Shown piece after piece: positions 19,199 to 28,096 of a DNA stretch of 64,000 nt (positions within the stretch are counted from its first letter, which is position 1; every line of letters begins with the position of its first letter). This DNA is from Bartonella melophagi K-2C (GTDB lineage: Bacteria; Pseudomonadota; Alphaproteobacteria; Rhizobiales; Rhizobiaceae), in NCBI RefSeq assembly GCF_000278255.1, contig NZ_JH725084.1:178467-242466 (forward strand), written 5' to 3'. The notes beneath the pieces are model-generated. The model was not told the DNA's origin and did no database searches. It saw only the letters and a list, made by a program, of their open reading frames with translations. The position numbers were made by a program, and so were the translations under genes.

Positions 19199-20215
19199 TC
19201 AGTTTACACGTGCAATACAAAAATCGACAATTTCAATGAATGCGTTTTTTTGAAGGTTTTCTTTTATTGGAGAAAGAGCGTCGATTGCCTGTTTTCCATA
19301 GATGCGTGCCTGTTCTATTGTATCGGTTAAGCTGTCATATTTTTCCATTAAATGTTGTGCGTGTGCTAAAGATTCATCGTTGTTATTATTGTTTTCAAGA
19401 GCTTGTTTCCAAAATGCTTTTTCTATTGCATTACCGCGTGTATATGAGAGGATAACGGGCATAGTAATTTTGCCTTCTCGGAAATCATCTCCTATATTTT
19501 TTCCTAAATGTTCAGAATTGCCACTATAATCAAGTGCATCATCAATCAATTGAAAAGCTAATCCTAATGATGTGCCATATTCGCGTAATGCTAGACGTTT
19601 TTCATGTCCATAACCAGCGATAATTGGCCCAACTTCAGCAGCAGCTGAAAAAAGTGCGGCTGTTTTTGCATTAATGATTTTAAGATAATCTGAAGCAGTG
19701 GTTTCTATATTTTGAGCAGCGGCAAGCTGCATGACCTCTCCTTCAGCAATAATTGCTGCAGCGTTTGCTAAAATAACGAGCGCTTCCATAGAGCCAACAT
19801 CTACAATCATTTTAAAAGCTTGCCCTAAAAGGAAATCACCGACAAGTACACTTGCTTTATTTCCCCAAATCATTCGTGCGGTAGATTTTCCACGGCGGAG
19901 ATTACTTCCATCAACTACATCATCATGTAATAAAGTTGCTGTATGCATAAACTCAATTGCTGTTGCAAGCTTTATATGCCCATCGCCTTGATATCCAAAC
20001 ATATCAGCTGCAGCTAGTGTAATCATTGGACGTAACCGTTTTCCTCCTGATGAAATAAGATGATTACAAATTTCAGGGATCATTTCGACATCAGCTTGAA
20101 CCATAGAGATAATTAATTGGTTTACGCGTTCCATATTATCTTTGGTGAGGTTGATGAGAGTTTGGGAAGAAACCTGGTTATTTTTTTTGTGGTCTTGTTT
20201 TATAATAGCACCCAA
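19199..20215 (-). CDS. ispB: Polyprenyl diphosphate synthase (octaprenyl/decaprenyl type)
   Basis: Trans-prenyltransferase that elongates farnesyl diphosphate to the long chain of the ubiquinone tail. It has 338 residues. The first Asp-rich motif is LLHDDVVDGSNLRRG and the second is QLIDDALDYSGN; GGKRLRPMI is the substrate-binding segment. Chain length (C40 or C50) cannot be read directly; alphaproteobacteria often make Q10. Translation seems to begin at a TTG (20215) 9 bases after GGAG. It works upstream of ubiA and ubiG, both present in this window. Confidence 0.9.
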   Translation of the reverse strand: MGAIIKQDHKKNNQVSSQTLINLTKDNMERVNQLIISMVQADVEMIPEICNHLISSGGKRLRPMITLAAADMFGYQGDGHIKLATAIEFMHTATLLHDDVVDGSNLRRGKSTARMIWGNKASVLVGDFLLGQAFKMIVDVGSMEALVILANAAAIIAEGEVMQLAAAQNIETTASDYLKIINAKTAALFSAAAEVGPIIAGYGHEKRLALREYGTSLGLAFQLIDDALDYSGNSEHLGKNIGDDFREGKITMPVILSYTRGNAIEKAFWKQALENNNNNDESLAHAQHLMEKYDSLTDTIEQARIYGKQAIDALSPIKENLQKNAFIEIVDFCIARVN

Positions 20216-20464
20216 TTGGTTTACTCCTAGAGTATTTTCAATAAATATAGATAAGCTTTATTTTCTATTTGTAGCATAAAGCGGGATTACTTTTGACTCA
20301 AGCTTTGATATTGCCTTGAAGTAGAAGTTTTTTAAATATTTATGAAGAGTGTTTTTTCTAAGCTTAAGGAATATAATTATTATGATAGGGCAGTAATTTG
20401 AAATTAAGGTAATTTAAGTACAATTGGAAGAAGGATAATATAAGGATCAATATTAGGCTTACAG

Positions 20465-21253
20465 ATGGATGGCGCGACGAATCATAGTGATGAGACAATT
20501 GATGAATTTCATCGTGGGAAGTTTTACTTAGTTCAACCACGTTTGCAGGGGCATCGTTCTGGTATGGACGCTATGTTGTTGGCTGGTCTGGTTCCTGATA
20601 ACTTTAAAGGAAAGGTTGTTGATTTAGGCGCAGGCGCAGGCGCAGCGGGATTAGCAGTTGCTTCACGTTGTTTTGAAACTCATGTTACATTAGTTGAACG
20701 ATCAGCTTTTATGATATCTTATGCTCAAAAAACGCTTGCACTGAGACAAAATAAGGAACTAGCTAGCCGAGTGTGTTTATTAGAAGCAGATATTGCTTTA
20801 AAAGGTAATGCACGCTTAAAGGCAGGTCTGATGGATAATGTTTTTGATTTTGCGATTATGAATCCACCTTTTAATAATCCTGTGGATCGTAAAACACCTG
20901 ATGAACAAAAATCTAAGGCACATGTTATGCCTGAAGCAATGTTTGACAATTGGTTACGCAGTGCAGCTGCAATTGTTAAACCAGGTGGATATCTAGGGTT
21001 GATTGCACGTCCCCAATCGCTTAATGATATATTACACGCTTTGGAGGGGCGTTTTGGTAAGATATGTATAATTCCTGTTCATTCTCGCGCTAAAACGGCC
21101 GCAACTCGTATGTTGTTTTATGCCAAACGGGGAAGTCGAGCAGCTTTATCTATATTGCCGGCGTTAATTGTGCATGAAGGTGAAGGTCATGCTTTTTCAC
21201 CACGGGTTGATGCAGTCAATAATGGGTGTATAAGCTTGTGGGAACTTTTTTAA
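20465..21253 (+). CDS. TrmN6-like N6-adenine tRNA methyltransferase
   Basis: SAM-dependent methylase of 262 residues. The SAM motif VVDLGAGAGAAGL is at about residues 51-63, and the catalytic tetrapeptide NPPF (IMNPPFNNP, about residue 138) is typical of N6-adenine or glutamine methylases. Best fit is the tRNA1(Val) A37 N6-methylase family (TrmN6/YfiC). Divergent from the polyprenyl synthase gene and followed 99 bases later by the S49 protease gene, a rhizobial arrangement. The SAM motif is encoded by three perfect GGCGCA hexamers (20627-20644). Confidence 0.85.
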   Translation: MDGATNHSDETIDEFHRGKFYLVQPRLQGHRSGMDAMLLAGLVPDNFKGKVVDLGAGAGAAGLAVASRCFETHVTLVERSAFMISYAQKTLALRQNKELASRVCLLEADIALKGNARLKAGLMDNVFDFAIMNPPFNNPVDRKTPDEQKSKAHVMPEAMFDNWLRSAAAIVKPGGYLGLIARPQSLNDILHALEGRFGKICIIPVHSRAKTAATRMLFYAKRGSRAALSILPALIVHEGEGHAFSPRVDAVNNGCISLWELF

Positions 21254-21352
21254 TGATATCTTGTGTTTTTTAGCTTATTTTTTAAATTCGGATTAAGCTT
21301 TTTATTTATTTTCGGGTTATGTTTTCTCAATTTCTTATAGGGAGATTTTGTT

Positions 21353-22204
21353 TTGATTAACAGTATTAAAAATCTTATTCCACGTCGTTTTCTTTCCAGT
21401 AAACTTGAAATTCCTGCAGTACGACTTCATGGGGCAATTATGGATTCAAATTCATTTATGGCTCGTACACTTTCGTTAGGTAGATGTGCCCCCCTTTTAG
21501 ATAAGGCTTTTGCCGATAAAAAAGCACCAGCTGTTGTTTTAATTATCAATTCTCCCGGTGGTTCACCTGTACAATCGCGTCTCATTTTTCAGCGTATTCG
21601 GGATTTAGCAAATGAGAAGAATAAACAGGTTCTCGTATTTATTGAAGATGTAGCAGCATCAGGTGGTTATATGATTGCTTGCGCTGGGGATGAAATTTTT
21701 TCTGACCCTTCTTCTGTTGTGGGCTCTATTGGGGTTGTCTCAGCTTCTTTTGGTTTTCCTGAGCTTTTAAAGAAAATTGGTATAGAACGGCGTGTTTATA
21801 CAGCAGGAAAAAACAAAGTTGTATTAGATCCATTTCTGCCAGAAAAGAAGATGGGCGTTGAACATTTGAAATCTTTACAACTTGAAGTTCATCAAACTTT
21901 TATTGATTTGGTCAAAGAACGGCGTGCATCGAAGTTATCAGATGATTCAGATATTTTTACAGGAATGTTTTGGAGTGGAAAGAAAGGTGTTGAACTTGGC
22001 TTGGTTGATCAATTAGGTGATGTACGCTCTGTTATTAAAGATCGGTTTGGTCATGATACAAAACTTCGGTTAATTTCTCCTTCCAAAAGTTTTTTTGGGC
22101 CTAAAATGCCTTCAGGTGTTACTGCTGATATGGTTTATACAGCAGTTGATAGTGCATGGATGGTAGCAGAAGAACGAGCACTTTGGCAACGGTATGGTTT
22201 GTAG
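21353..22204 (+). CDS. S49-family serine peptidase (SppA/SohB-like)
   Basis: Short (36-kDa class) signal-peptide peptidase relative, 283 residues. The nucleophile is Ser103 in VAASGGYMIAC and the general base is probably Lys153 in YTAGKNKVV, the S49 Ser-Lys dyad. The IINSPGGSP motif at residues 65-72 lines the oxyanion region. No clear N-terminal signal anchor is present, so it may be cytoplasmic or peripheral at the membrane. Translation starts at a TTG (21353) 8 bases after GGGAG. It is followed at a short distance by a small membrane protein gene and ispE, probably one transcript. Confidence 0.88.
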   Translation: MINSIKNLIPRRFLSSKLEIPAVRLHGAIMDSNSFMARTLSLGRCAPLLDKAFADKKAPAVVLIINSPGGSPVQSRLIFQRIRDLANEKNKQVLVFIEDVAASGGYMIACAGDEIFSDPSSVVGSIGVVSASFGFPELLKKIGIERRVYTAGKNKVVLDPFLPEKKMGVEHLKSLQLEVHQTFIDLVKERRASKLSDDSDIFTGMFWSGKKGVELGLVDQLGDVRSVIKDRFGHDTKLRLISPSKSFFGPKMPSGVTADMVYTAVDSAWMVAEERALWQRYGL

Positions 22205-22284
22205 TTAAAATACCATTTTAATCTACATTTAATTTTGTTAGCAATTTTGCTTAGAAGCTATTGCGAGAGGAAAAGAGATTTAAA

Positions 22285-22464
22285 ATGATCCGACTTATTT
22301 TATTCAGTTTCATTGGTGTGATGATTCTGTATATTTATTATTTATTTAGGCGCCAGTTACATTGGGTGTTGCAACGTATTTGCCATACAAGAGTTAAATC
22401 ATGTACAGATGTAAAGGGAACTCTTGTGAAAGACCCTCGTACAGGTGAATATTACGTTAAATGA
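22285..22464 (+). CDS. Small membrane protein, PP0621-like
   Basis: A 59-residue protein: one N-terminal transmembrane segment ([20 protein letters not shown]) followed by a basic linker and the end [20 protein letters not shown]. This layout matches small proteins of the PP0621 type, which usually end in a Cys-containing LVxCPxCGxY motif; here one cysteine remains and the CxxC is replaced by DPRTG, so no metal ribbon is expected. The ATG at 22285 is chosen over a TTG at 22261. Its stop overlaps the start of ispE (ATGA). Confidence 0.6.
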   Translation: MIRLILFSFIGVMILYIYYLFRRQLHWVLQRICHTRVKSCTDVKGTLVKDPRTGEYYVK

Positions 22465-23369
22465 TATCAGGTGCACAGGCTTCTCTTAAAGAGGGTTTTC
22501 ATTTTTTTACACCTATTAAGTTGAATCTGGCTTTACATGTTGTGGGTCAGCGCGCTGATGGTTATCATTTGTTAGAAAGTTTAGTCTATTTTAGTCTTAG
22601 TGGAGATTGTTTAAGTTATACACCTTTTACAAAAGATCACTTTATTGTAAAAGGTCCCTTTGCTAATGGGCTTGTTTCTTATTCAGATAATCTAGTTATC
22701 CGCGCCCGCAATTTGATGTGCAAGATATTTCCTGAAAATGCTAAACCTGCCTTTTTTCAGCTTATTAAAACGTTACCTGTTGCTTCGGGTATTGGTGGTG
22801 GATCAGGAGATGCTGCTGGGGTTTTCAGTATATTGCGCCGGCAATGGAATCTTGATTGTTCTTGTGAAGAATTAGCGGCAATTAGTCTAGCACTTGGTGC
22901 TGATGTACCAATGTGTCTTTTTGCATTAGAATATCAGCAACCACTTTTTGTCCAAGGAATTGGCGGTGATATAACGCGACTAAAAGAAGCCTGTTCTATT
23001 GCAATGGTATTAGTAAATCATGGTCAACAAATTGAAACATCCGCTATTTTTCAGGCTTTGGAAAAGCGCGATCATCCTCATTTAAAAATTGATCCAGCAG
23101 CTTTAAAAACAGTTTTTTCATTGGTTGAAGCTTTACAAGAAACGCGTAATGATCTTTTTGCTCCTGCATTAAAAATTGCACCTCGATTGGCTGAGGTTTT
23201 ATATGTATTAGATGAAAGTGGAGCTCTTTTTTCTCGTATGTCAGGTTCAGGCGCAACTTGCTTTGGCATTTTTAAAGATCAACAAGCAGCTCAAAAAGCG
23301 GCTTTCCTTATTAAATCAGCACATCCAAATTGGTTTGTTAAATCAATTATGACTGTAGGAAAGTTTTGA
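22461..23369 (+). CDS. ispE: 4-diphosphocytidyl-2-C-methylerythritol kinase
   Basis: GHMP kinase of the MEP isoprenoid pathway; phosphorylates CDP-ME. It has 302 residues: [19 protein letters not shown] at the start carries the substrate residues, and [16 protein letters not shown] (about residues 107-122) is the ATP-binding loop. [19 protein letters not shown] is the third GHMP motif. Overlaps the small membrane protein gene by 4 bases. Two other MEP genes, dxs and ispH, also occur in this window but in separate units. Confidence 0.95.
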   Translation: MISGAQASLKEGFHFFTPIKLNLALHVVGQRADGYHLLESLVYFSLSGDCLSYTPFTKDHFIVKGPFANGLVSYSDNLVIRARNLMCKIFPENAKPAFFQLIKTLPVASGIGGGSGDAAGVFSILRRQWNLDCSCEELAAISLALGADVPMCLFALEYQQPLFVQGIGGDITRLKEACSIAMVLVNHGQQIETSAIFQALEKRDHPHLKIDPAALKTVFSLVEALQETRNDLFAPALKIAPRLAEVLYVLDESGALFSRMSGSGATCFGIFKDQQAAQKAAFLIKSAHPNWFVKSIMTVGKF

Positions 23370-23984
23370 TAAGCGATGTGAGCATTAAGGGTTGTTGTTT
23401 ATAGTAATAATTAACTAATTTATGTTTCTGCTCTTTAATATTAAATTTTTTATTCATATCCAAATACATTTTGGAAAAGAGCAATAATTCTTTTACGGTA
23501 TTTGAAAAGGGTAGCTTAAAATAGTTTTCTTAATCGAGTGATACGCATTTTTTAAAAGTAATGTTAGCAATAATATGTTGTGTAGGTAAAAGACATGGGG
23601 CTGCTCTTTACTTGAGATTATCATCACAATAGTTTTTTGTTTAGAAGGTAGAAGTATTTACGCGAGAAACTTTAAAGCCTCTTTTAAACAAACAAATAAG
23701 AGAATTTTGAGTATATTTTTCACAGAGTTTTTTATTGAGATGATTGATGTTGTAATAACCTCATCATGTACAAGAGTGGGAGATAATCAATGGAATTTTC
23801 GTGTTTGTTTTCTAGGTTTGATTAAGGTATGTAAAGATGTATAAATAATATTTATTGGAAAACTAACGCTTCCCCCTATACTTGATTTTTTGTTATCATG
23901 TTGTTTGAGAGCTAAAAAATGTTGGAGTAAGCTATTTTTACTGTAGGGCTTGCGGAAAATGGGTGGTAATGTAAATATAAATAT
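23370..23984. other. Intergenic, no gene seen
   Basis: A 615-base AT-rich spacer between ispE and rnhB. No frame with a plausible start and motif was found on either strand. Relatives often place a radical-SAM gene before rnhB, but no remnant of it could be recognised here. Confidence 0.4.
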
Positions 23985-24656
23985 ATGTTTCGTCGTGTTC
24001 GCAATTTTTCAAATGTATTTAATGTGCCACTTCAGCCAGATTTTTCGCACGAATTGGATTTACACAAACAAGGCTTCTTTTATATAGCGGGTGTCGATGA
24101 AGTTGGACGAGGGCCTTTAGCTGGACCTGTGGTAACAGCAGCAGTTATTTTAGATAAAAACCACATTCCTGAAGGGTTGAATGATTCAAAGAAATTTTCT
24201 GCTCAACAGCGCAATCAACTTTATGGTAAAATTTTCCAAAATGCGTTGGCAATTTCTGTTGCAAGTATTTGCGCCCGTGTGATTGATCAATCTGATATCA
24301 GGAAAGCAACTTTAGAAGCAATGCGGCGTTGTGTTGTAGGACTTTCCATTCCAGCTCATTATGTATTGGTTGATGGGCGTGATATTCCGCCCCATTTGCC
24401 ATGTCCAGCAACTGCTTTGATAAAAGGTGATCAGCGTTCGGTTTCAATTGCGGCAGCATCCATTGTTGCCAAAGTAACACGTGATCGAATGATGGAATGT
24501 GCTGGGCGGGTTTATGAAGGTTATGGTTTAGAAAAACATGTGGGTTATGCAACAGTAGCACATCGTACGGCTATCGCTAAATATGGGCCCATTTTAGGAT
24601 TGCATCGTTATAGTTTTGCACCTCTGAAAGAAGATTATAAGGATGATATTTCATGA
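23985..24656 (+). CDS. rnhB: Ribonuclease HII
   Basis: Cleaves RNA in RNA-DNA hybrids and starts removal of single ribonucleotides from DNA. It has 223 residues. The catalytic motif [15 protein letters not shown] is at about residues 37-51 (Asp-Glu pair), and later acidic residues lie in VLVDGRDIP and KVTRDRMM. The conserved HxGYAT element appears as [10 protein letters not shown]. It leads an operon: its last 4 bases overlap the tsaC start (ATGA), which in turn overlaps the FAD oxidase gene. The other RNase H of the cell, rnhA, is at 45.8 kb. Confidence 0.95.
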   Translation: MFRRVRNFSNVFNVPLQPDFSHELDLHKQGFFYIAGVDEVGRGPLAGPVVTAAVILDKNHIPEGLNDSKKFSAQQRNQLYGKIFQNALAISVASICARVIDQSDIRKATLEAMRRCVVGLSIPAHYVLVDGRDIPPHLPCPATALIKGDQRSVSIAAASIVAKVTRDRMMECAGRVYEGYGLEKHVGYATVAHRTAIAKYGPILGLHRYSFAPLKEDYKDDIS

Positions 24657-25615
24657 CAATCCTACCTTTAAACAGTGCTTCAATAAAAGAAGCGGTTGAG
24701 GTTCTTAAGCAGGGTCAATTAGTGGCGTTACCAACGGAAACTGTTTATGGATTGGCTGGTGATGCAACTAATGGAAAAGCAGTTGCTTCTATTTTTACTA
24801 CAAAAAAGCGGCCGCAATTTAATCCTCTTATTGTTCATGTGAGTAGCATTGTTATGGCAGAACATTATGTGGAAATTGATTTGCTTTCACGTCGATTTAT
24901 GGAAGCATTTTGGCCGGGGCCTTTGACATTAGTTTTACCATTAAAGGTTAATCATAATATTCATCCTTTAACGACTTCTGGTCTTGATACATTAGCTGTT
25001 CGTTTTCCTGTTGGCGGCTTTGCAGAAGTTGTTCAACATTTTGGTCGACCTTTAGCAGCTCCTAGTGCAAATCAATCGGGAGGTCTTAGCTCCACTTCAG
25101 CTGCGTCTGTATTTGCATCTTTAGGGGCATCAGTGCCTTTAATTATTGATGGAGGAGTTTCTAAGATAGGGCTTGAATCAACGATTATTAAGGTTTGTAA
25201 TAAAAATATCTATCTATTGCGTCCTGGTGGGGTAACTGCTGAAGAAATTGAAGAAGTGGCAGGGCAGTCTTTAAAACAATTAGATCAGCGTGCTGCAATT
25301 GAGGCACCAGGTATGTTAAAATCACATTATGCTCCTAATGCTTTAGTACGTTTAAATGCACAACAGGTGAAGAGCGACGAAGCACTTTTGGCATTTGGCT
25401 CTAATCGCATTGTAGGTGCTGAAAATGCTATTTCTATTTTAAATTTAAGTGAAAGTGGTCAATTGGAAGAAGCTGCATTCCATTTGTTTGACTATATGAA
25501 ACAGTTGGATTCATTAAAGGTGAAATGCATTGCAGTGGAGTCTATTCCATTTTACGGATTAGGTGTAGCTATTAATGATCGTTTGATGCGTGCTTCAGCT
25601 CCGAGAGGAGAATGA
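24653..25615 (+). CDS. Threonylcarbamoyl-AMP synthase (TsaC/Sua5)
   Basis: Makes threonylcarbamoyl-AMP from threonine, bicarbonate and ATP for the t6A37 modification of ANN-decoding tRNAs. At 320 residues it is the longer Sua5 form: YrdC domain (about residues 10-200) with the signatures [13 protein letters not shown] and [13 protein letters not shown], then a C-terminal Sua5 domain (about 215-315), linked by [11 protein letters not shown]. Overlaps both neighbours by 4 bases, so the three genes are translationally coupled. Confidence 0.93.
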   Translation: MTILPLNSASIKEAVEVLKQGQLVALPTETVYGLAGDATNGKAVASIFTTKKRPQFNPLIVHVSSIVMAEHYVEIDLLSRRFMEAFWPGPLTLVLPLKVNHNIHPLTTSGLDTLAVRFPVGGFAEVVQHFGRPLAAPSANQSGGLSSTSAASVFASLGASVPLIIDGGVSKIGLESTIIKVCNKNIYLLRPGGVTAEEIEEVAGQSLKQLDQRAAIEAPGMLKSHYAPNALVRLNAQQVKSDEALLAFGSNRIVGAENAISILNLSESGQLEEAAFHLFDYMKQLDSLKVKCIAVESIPFYGLGVAINDRLMRASAPRGE

Positions 25616-27027
25616 AGGTGGAGCAGAATTTAATTGAGTGTTTTAGAAAAATTGTTGGTTCTGTACATGCTATCACAGATCAATCTTTGATTGCACCATA
25701 TTTGCTTGAAAATCGTGGACTTTTTCATGGAAGAACGCCATTACTTTTACGGCCATCTTCAACAGATGAGGTATCATCTATTATGCGTTTGGCCAGCAAA
25801 ACACGCACACCAATTGTACCTCAAGGAGGAAATACTGGTCTTGTGGGTGCTCAACAGCCAGATGATAGTGGGCGTAGTGTTGTTTTGTCTATGGAACGTT
25901 TAAACAAAATTCGATTAGTTAATCCTGAGGGTAATTTTGCTGTTGTGGAGGCTGGTGTTATTTTACATACCTTACAAAAAAAGGCAGATGAAGTAGATCG
26001 TTTTTTCCCTCTTTCTTTAGGTTCAGAAGGGGCCTGTCAAATAGGAGGGAATCTTTCGTCTAATGCCGGAGGGACAGCTGTTTTAGCTTATGGTAATATG
26101 CGTGAGCTTTGTCTTGGTTTGGAAGTTGTTTTGCCTGATGGGCGTATTTTAGATGATCTGCGTTTTGTTAAAAAGGACAATAGCGGTTATAATTTGAAAG
26201 ACCTTTTTATTGGTTCAGAAGGGACTTTAGGGGTTATTACTGCAGCAGTTTTAAAGCTTTTTCCAAAGCCTAAAGGAAAAGCAGTTGCTTTTGTAGGTTT
26301 ACGCAGTCCAGCTAATGCTCTTAAATTTTTATCTCTTGCTCAGTGTTATGGGGGGGCATTGTTAACTGGTTTTGAGCTTATGGGAAAACTCAGCTTACAA
26401 ATGGCTTTAAATTATACGATGCATGCTAATTCACTTTTTGAGCATGAGCATGAATGGTATGTTTTGATTAATATTTCATCGTCACGTAGTGATAATGAAG
26501 CGCTATCGGTGTTAAACGTTATTTTAGAAACAGCTTTAAAAGATAATATTATAGAGGATGCAGTTGTTGCACAATCGTTAAAACAGCAAGATTTTTTTTG
26601 GCAATTGCGTGACAATATGTCACCAGCGCAGAAGTTAGCAGGAGGGTCTATTAAGCATGATATTGCTGTACCTATTGCCTCCATTCCTGACTTTATTGCT
26701 GAAGCTGCTCTTATTGTTGAAGAGATTGCCCCAGGTGCGCGAGTAGTGTGTTTTGGTCATATGGGTGATGGGAACCTCCATTATAATATTACACAACCCA
26801 TAGGGACTGATACTGCATCATTTTTGCAATTATATTCACAAATAAATGACCGGATCTATTGTTTAGTGATGCGTTATCAAGGTACATTTTCTGCCGAACA
26901 CGGAATTGGGCAGCTCAAGCGGAGAGAACTGCGTACTTTTAAATCACCCGTTTCATTAGAAATTATGCAAGCGATTAAAAAAATATTTGACCCTTTAGGA
27001 ATTATGAATCCTGGCAAAGTATTATAA
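25612..27027 (+). CDS. FAD-linked 2-hydroxyacid dehydrogenase (D2HGDH/GlcD-like)
   Basis: Flavoprotein oxidoreductase of the PCMH/VAO type, 471 residues. FAD-binding motif PQGGNTGLVGAQ lies at about residues 70-81, the second FAD segment is SLGSEGACQIGGNLSSNAGG at ~130-149, and the C-terminal cap has FGHMGDGNLHYN and AEHGIGQLKRRE, which supply the metal/substrate histidines of D-2-hydroxyglutarate and D-lactate dehydrogenases. Substrate choice between these cannot be settled from sequence; synteny with tsaC/rnhB is typical of rhizobial 'FAD-binding oxidase' genes. A run of seven G's occurs at 26350-26356 in the coding frame. Confidence 0.88.
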   Translation: MKVEQNLIECFRKIVGSVHAITDQSLIAPYLLENRGLFHGRTPLLLRPSSTDEVSSIMRLASKTRTPIVPQGGNTGLVGAQQPDDSGRSVVLSMERLNKIRLVNPEGNFAVVEAGVILHTLQKKADEVDRFFPLSLGSEGACQIGGNLSSNAGGTAVLAYGNMRELCLGLEVVLPDGRILDDLRFVKKDNSGYNLKDLFIGSEGTLGVITAAVLKLFPKPKGKAVAFVGLRSPANALKFLSLAQCYGGALLTGFELMGKLSLQMALNYTMHANSLFEHEHEWYVLINISSSRSDNEALSVLNVILETALKDNIIEDAVVAQSLKQQDFFWQLRDNMSPAQKLAGGSIKHDIAVPIASIPDFIAEAALIVEEIAPGARVVCFGHMGDGNLHYNITQPIGTDTASFLQLYSQINDRIYCLVMRYQGTFSAEHGIGQLKRRELRTFKSPVSLEIMQAIKKIFDPLGIMNPGKVL

Positions 27028-27170
27028 ATTGAAAATGATGAATATTTCTATTCTTATTGAGATTTTGATAACCGAAAAGAAAACAAATTTTTTACCTAAA
27101 GCTTAATAATTCAATAATAAAAAGATATTATATAGAGTATGTTTTATTGAAGTGAATTGGGAAAAACTAT

Positions 27171-27701
27171 ATGGCTAATCAATGTTTTAATCGGGCAAAA
27201 GTGGGGTCTGAGTTTCGGTTAAATCCATGCCATTTGCCACAAACGGCGACATACTTTGTATCAAAAACGGGAAATCACATGATTTGTTCGTTGAATGAAC
27301 GAAGTGTTTCTCTGAAAGTTGATAATTTTTCCAGTCTGTCACGTTTGATTCCAATTTATCACTTCAAAGGAATTGCAGCGCGTATAGTAGAAACTCTTAC
27401 AGGAGAAAAGACTATCGCATTAGAATTGCTCCATACAGATGAAGAAGCTTGTATTCCACTTTTAGTTTCTAGAGATTTGAATAATGTTCTGTTAGACTGG
27501 CGATTATGGGGAAAGATTTATAATCTACCAATGTTTATGATCTGTGAAGATAAGAATATTATCATTATCAAAAATCATTCTATTTTACGTCAATTTTTTT
27601 ATATGACATCACTATCTTCTAGAAACAAGGGCTTTTTACTCCGTTGTGGTGATTCATTAGGTTTACGTTTAATGGTCACTAATCGGGTTGTTTCACAGTA
27701 A
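27171..27701 (+). CDS. DUF6101-like protein, unknown function
   Basis: A 176-residue soluble protein without signal peptide or membrane segment. The central pattern (RSVSLKVDNFSSLSRLIPI.. FKGIAARIV then LELLHTDEEACIPLLVSRDLNNVLLDWRLWGK) resembles the rhizobial DUF6101 family, in which a beta-rich core ends in a DWRxWxR-like motif; this is from memory. No catalytic residues are evident. The gene stands alone after the FAD oxidase gene, with a 143-base gap and no obvious ribosome site. Confidence 0.6.
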   Translation: MANQCFNRAKVGSEFRLNPCHLPQTATYFVSKTGNHMICSLNERSVSLKVDNFSSLSRLIPIYHFKGIAARIVETLTGEKTIALELLHTDEEACIPLLVSRDLNNVLLDWRLWGKIYNLPMFMICEDKNIIIIKNHSILRQFFYMTSLSSRNKGFLLRCGDSLGLRLMVTNRVVSQ

Positions 27702-27902
27702 ATTGATATAGATTAATTTTTCATGCTGTATGAGTAGACATGTTTATTTCAGGGGCATTCTATACTTTTCATTAATTGTGGTAAAAAGTAGTTTTAGTTG
27801 TGTGATTAGGGAAAATCTTTTTTTCCGATTTTTACATATCTGCTACAATCATTTGTGTTTTTAGGGCGTTATATTATTATGCTTTGATATTACACAAAGC
27901 AT

Positions 27903-27923
27903 ATCACTTTCGTGGAAAGTGAT
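27903..27923 (+). repeat. Perfect inverted repeat, 9-bp arms
   Basis: ATCACTTTC-GTG-GAAAGTGAT is a perfect 9-base-pair stem with a 3-base loop. No T-run follows on either strand, so it is not a classical terminator. It may be an RNA hairpin or a protein-binding site. Confidence 0.6.
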
Positions 27924-27929
27924 TGGTAA

Positions 27930-27946
27930 ATTTGTTTCAAACAAAT
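27930..27946 (+). repeat. Perfect inverted repeat, 8-bp arms
   Basis: ATTTGTTT-C-AAACAAAT is a perfect palindrome around one base, 6 bases downstream of the previous inverted repeat and directly before the AGGA ribosome site of a short frame. Confidence 0.6.
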
Positions 27947-27957
27947 AGGATGGTAAG

Positions 27958-28011
27958 ATGATCACAAAATGTGTAGTTTTTGTGTTTGGAACATCTACTT
28001 TTTTCATCTAA
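27958..28011 (+). CDS. Candidate hydrophobic micro-protein (17 aa)
   Basis: ATG at 27958 is 7 bases after AGGA (27947-27950). The product MITKCVVFVFGTSTFFI is hydrophobic and membrane-prone. It lies between two hairpins upstream and a T-tailed hairpin downstream, so a short transcription unit is possible. It may equally be the surviving signal-peptide start of a decayed exported protein. Confidence 0.3.
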   Translation: MITKCVVFVFGTSTFFI

Positions 28012-28038
28012 AGCTTTTGTGAATAAAGGGTAATAAGC

Positions 28039-28056
28039 AGATCAATTGATCTTTTT
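28039..28056 (+). terminator. Small T-tailed hairpin
   Basis: AGATC-AATT-GATCT followed by a run of T's (28052-28056). The stem is short (5 pairs), so any terminator would be weak. It lies 27 bases after the micro-ORF stop and, read the other way, near the end of purD. Confidence 0.35.
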
Positions 28057-28096
28057 ACTGTATGAATACCTTATCTCAAAAAAGAGTTCAAAAGAT

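Larger units (their letters stand above)
27702..28096. other. Intergenic with hairpins and a candidate micro-gene
   Basis: This spacer between the DUF6101-like gene and the leftward purD gene is unusually structured. It has a TACAAT -10-like element at 27844-27849, perfect inverted repeats at 27903-27923 and 27930-27946, a 17-codon frame with ribosome site at 27958-28011, and a small T-tailed hairpin at 28039-28056. The parts are listed separately. Confidence 0.45.

Noticed and set aside
26350..26356. Run of seven G's in the FAD oxidase gene as a second phase-variable tract
   Set aside because: Seven is too short to expect high slippage rates; noted only for comparison with the G12 tract.
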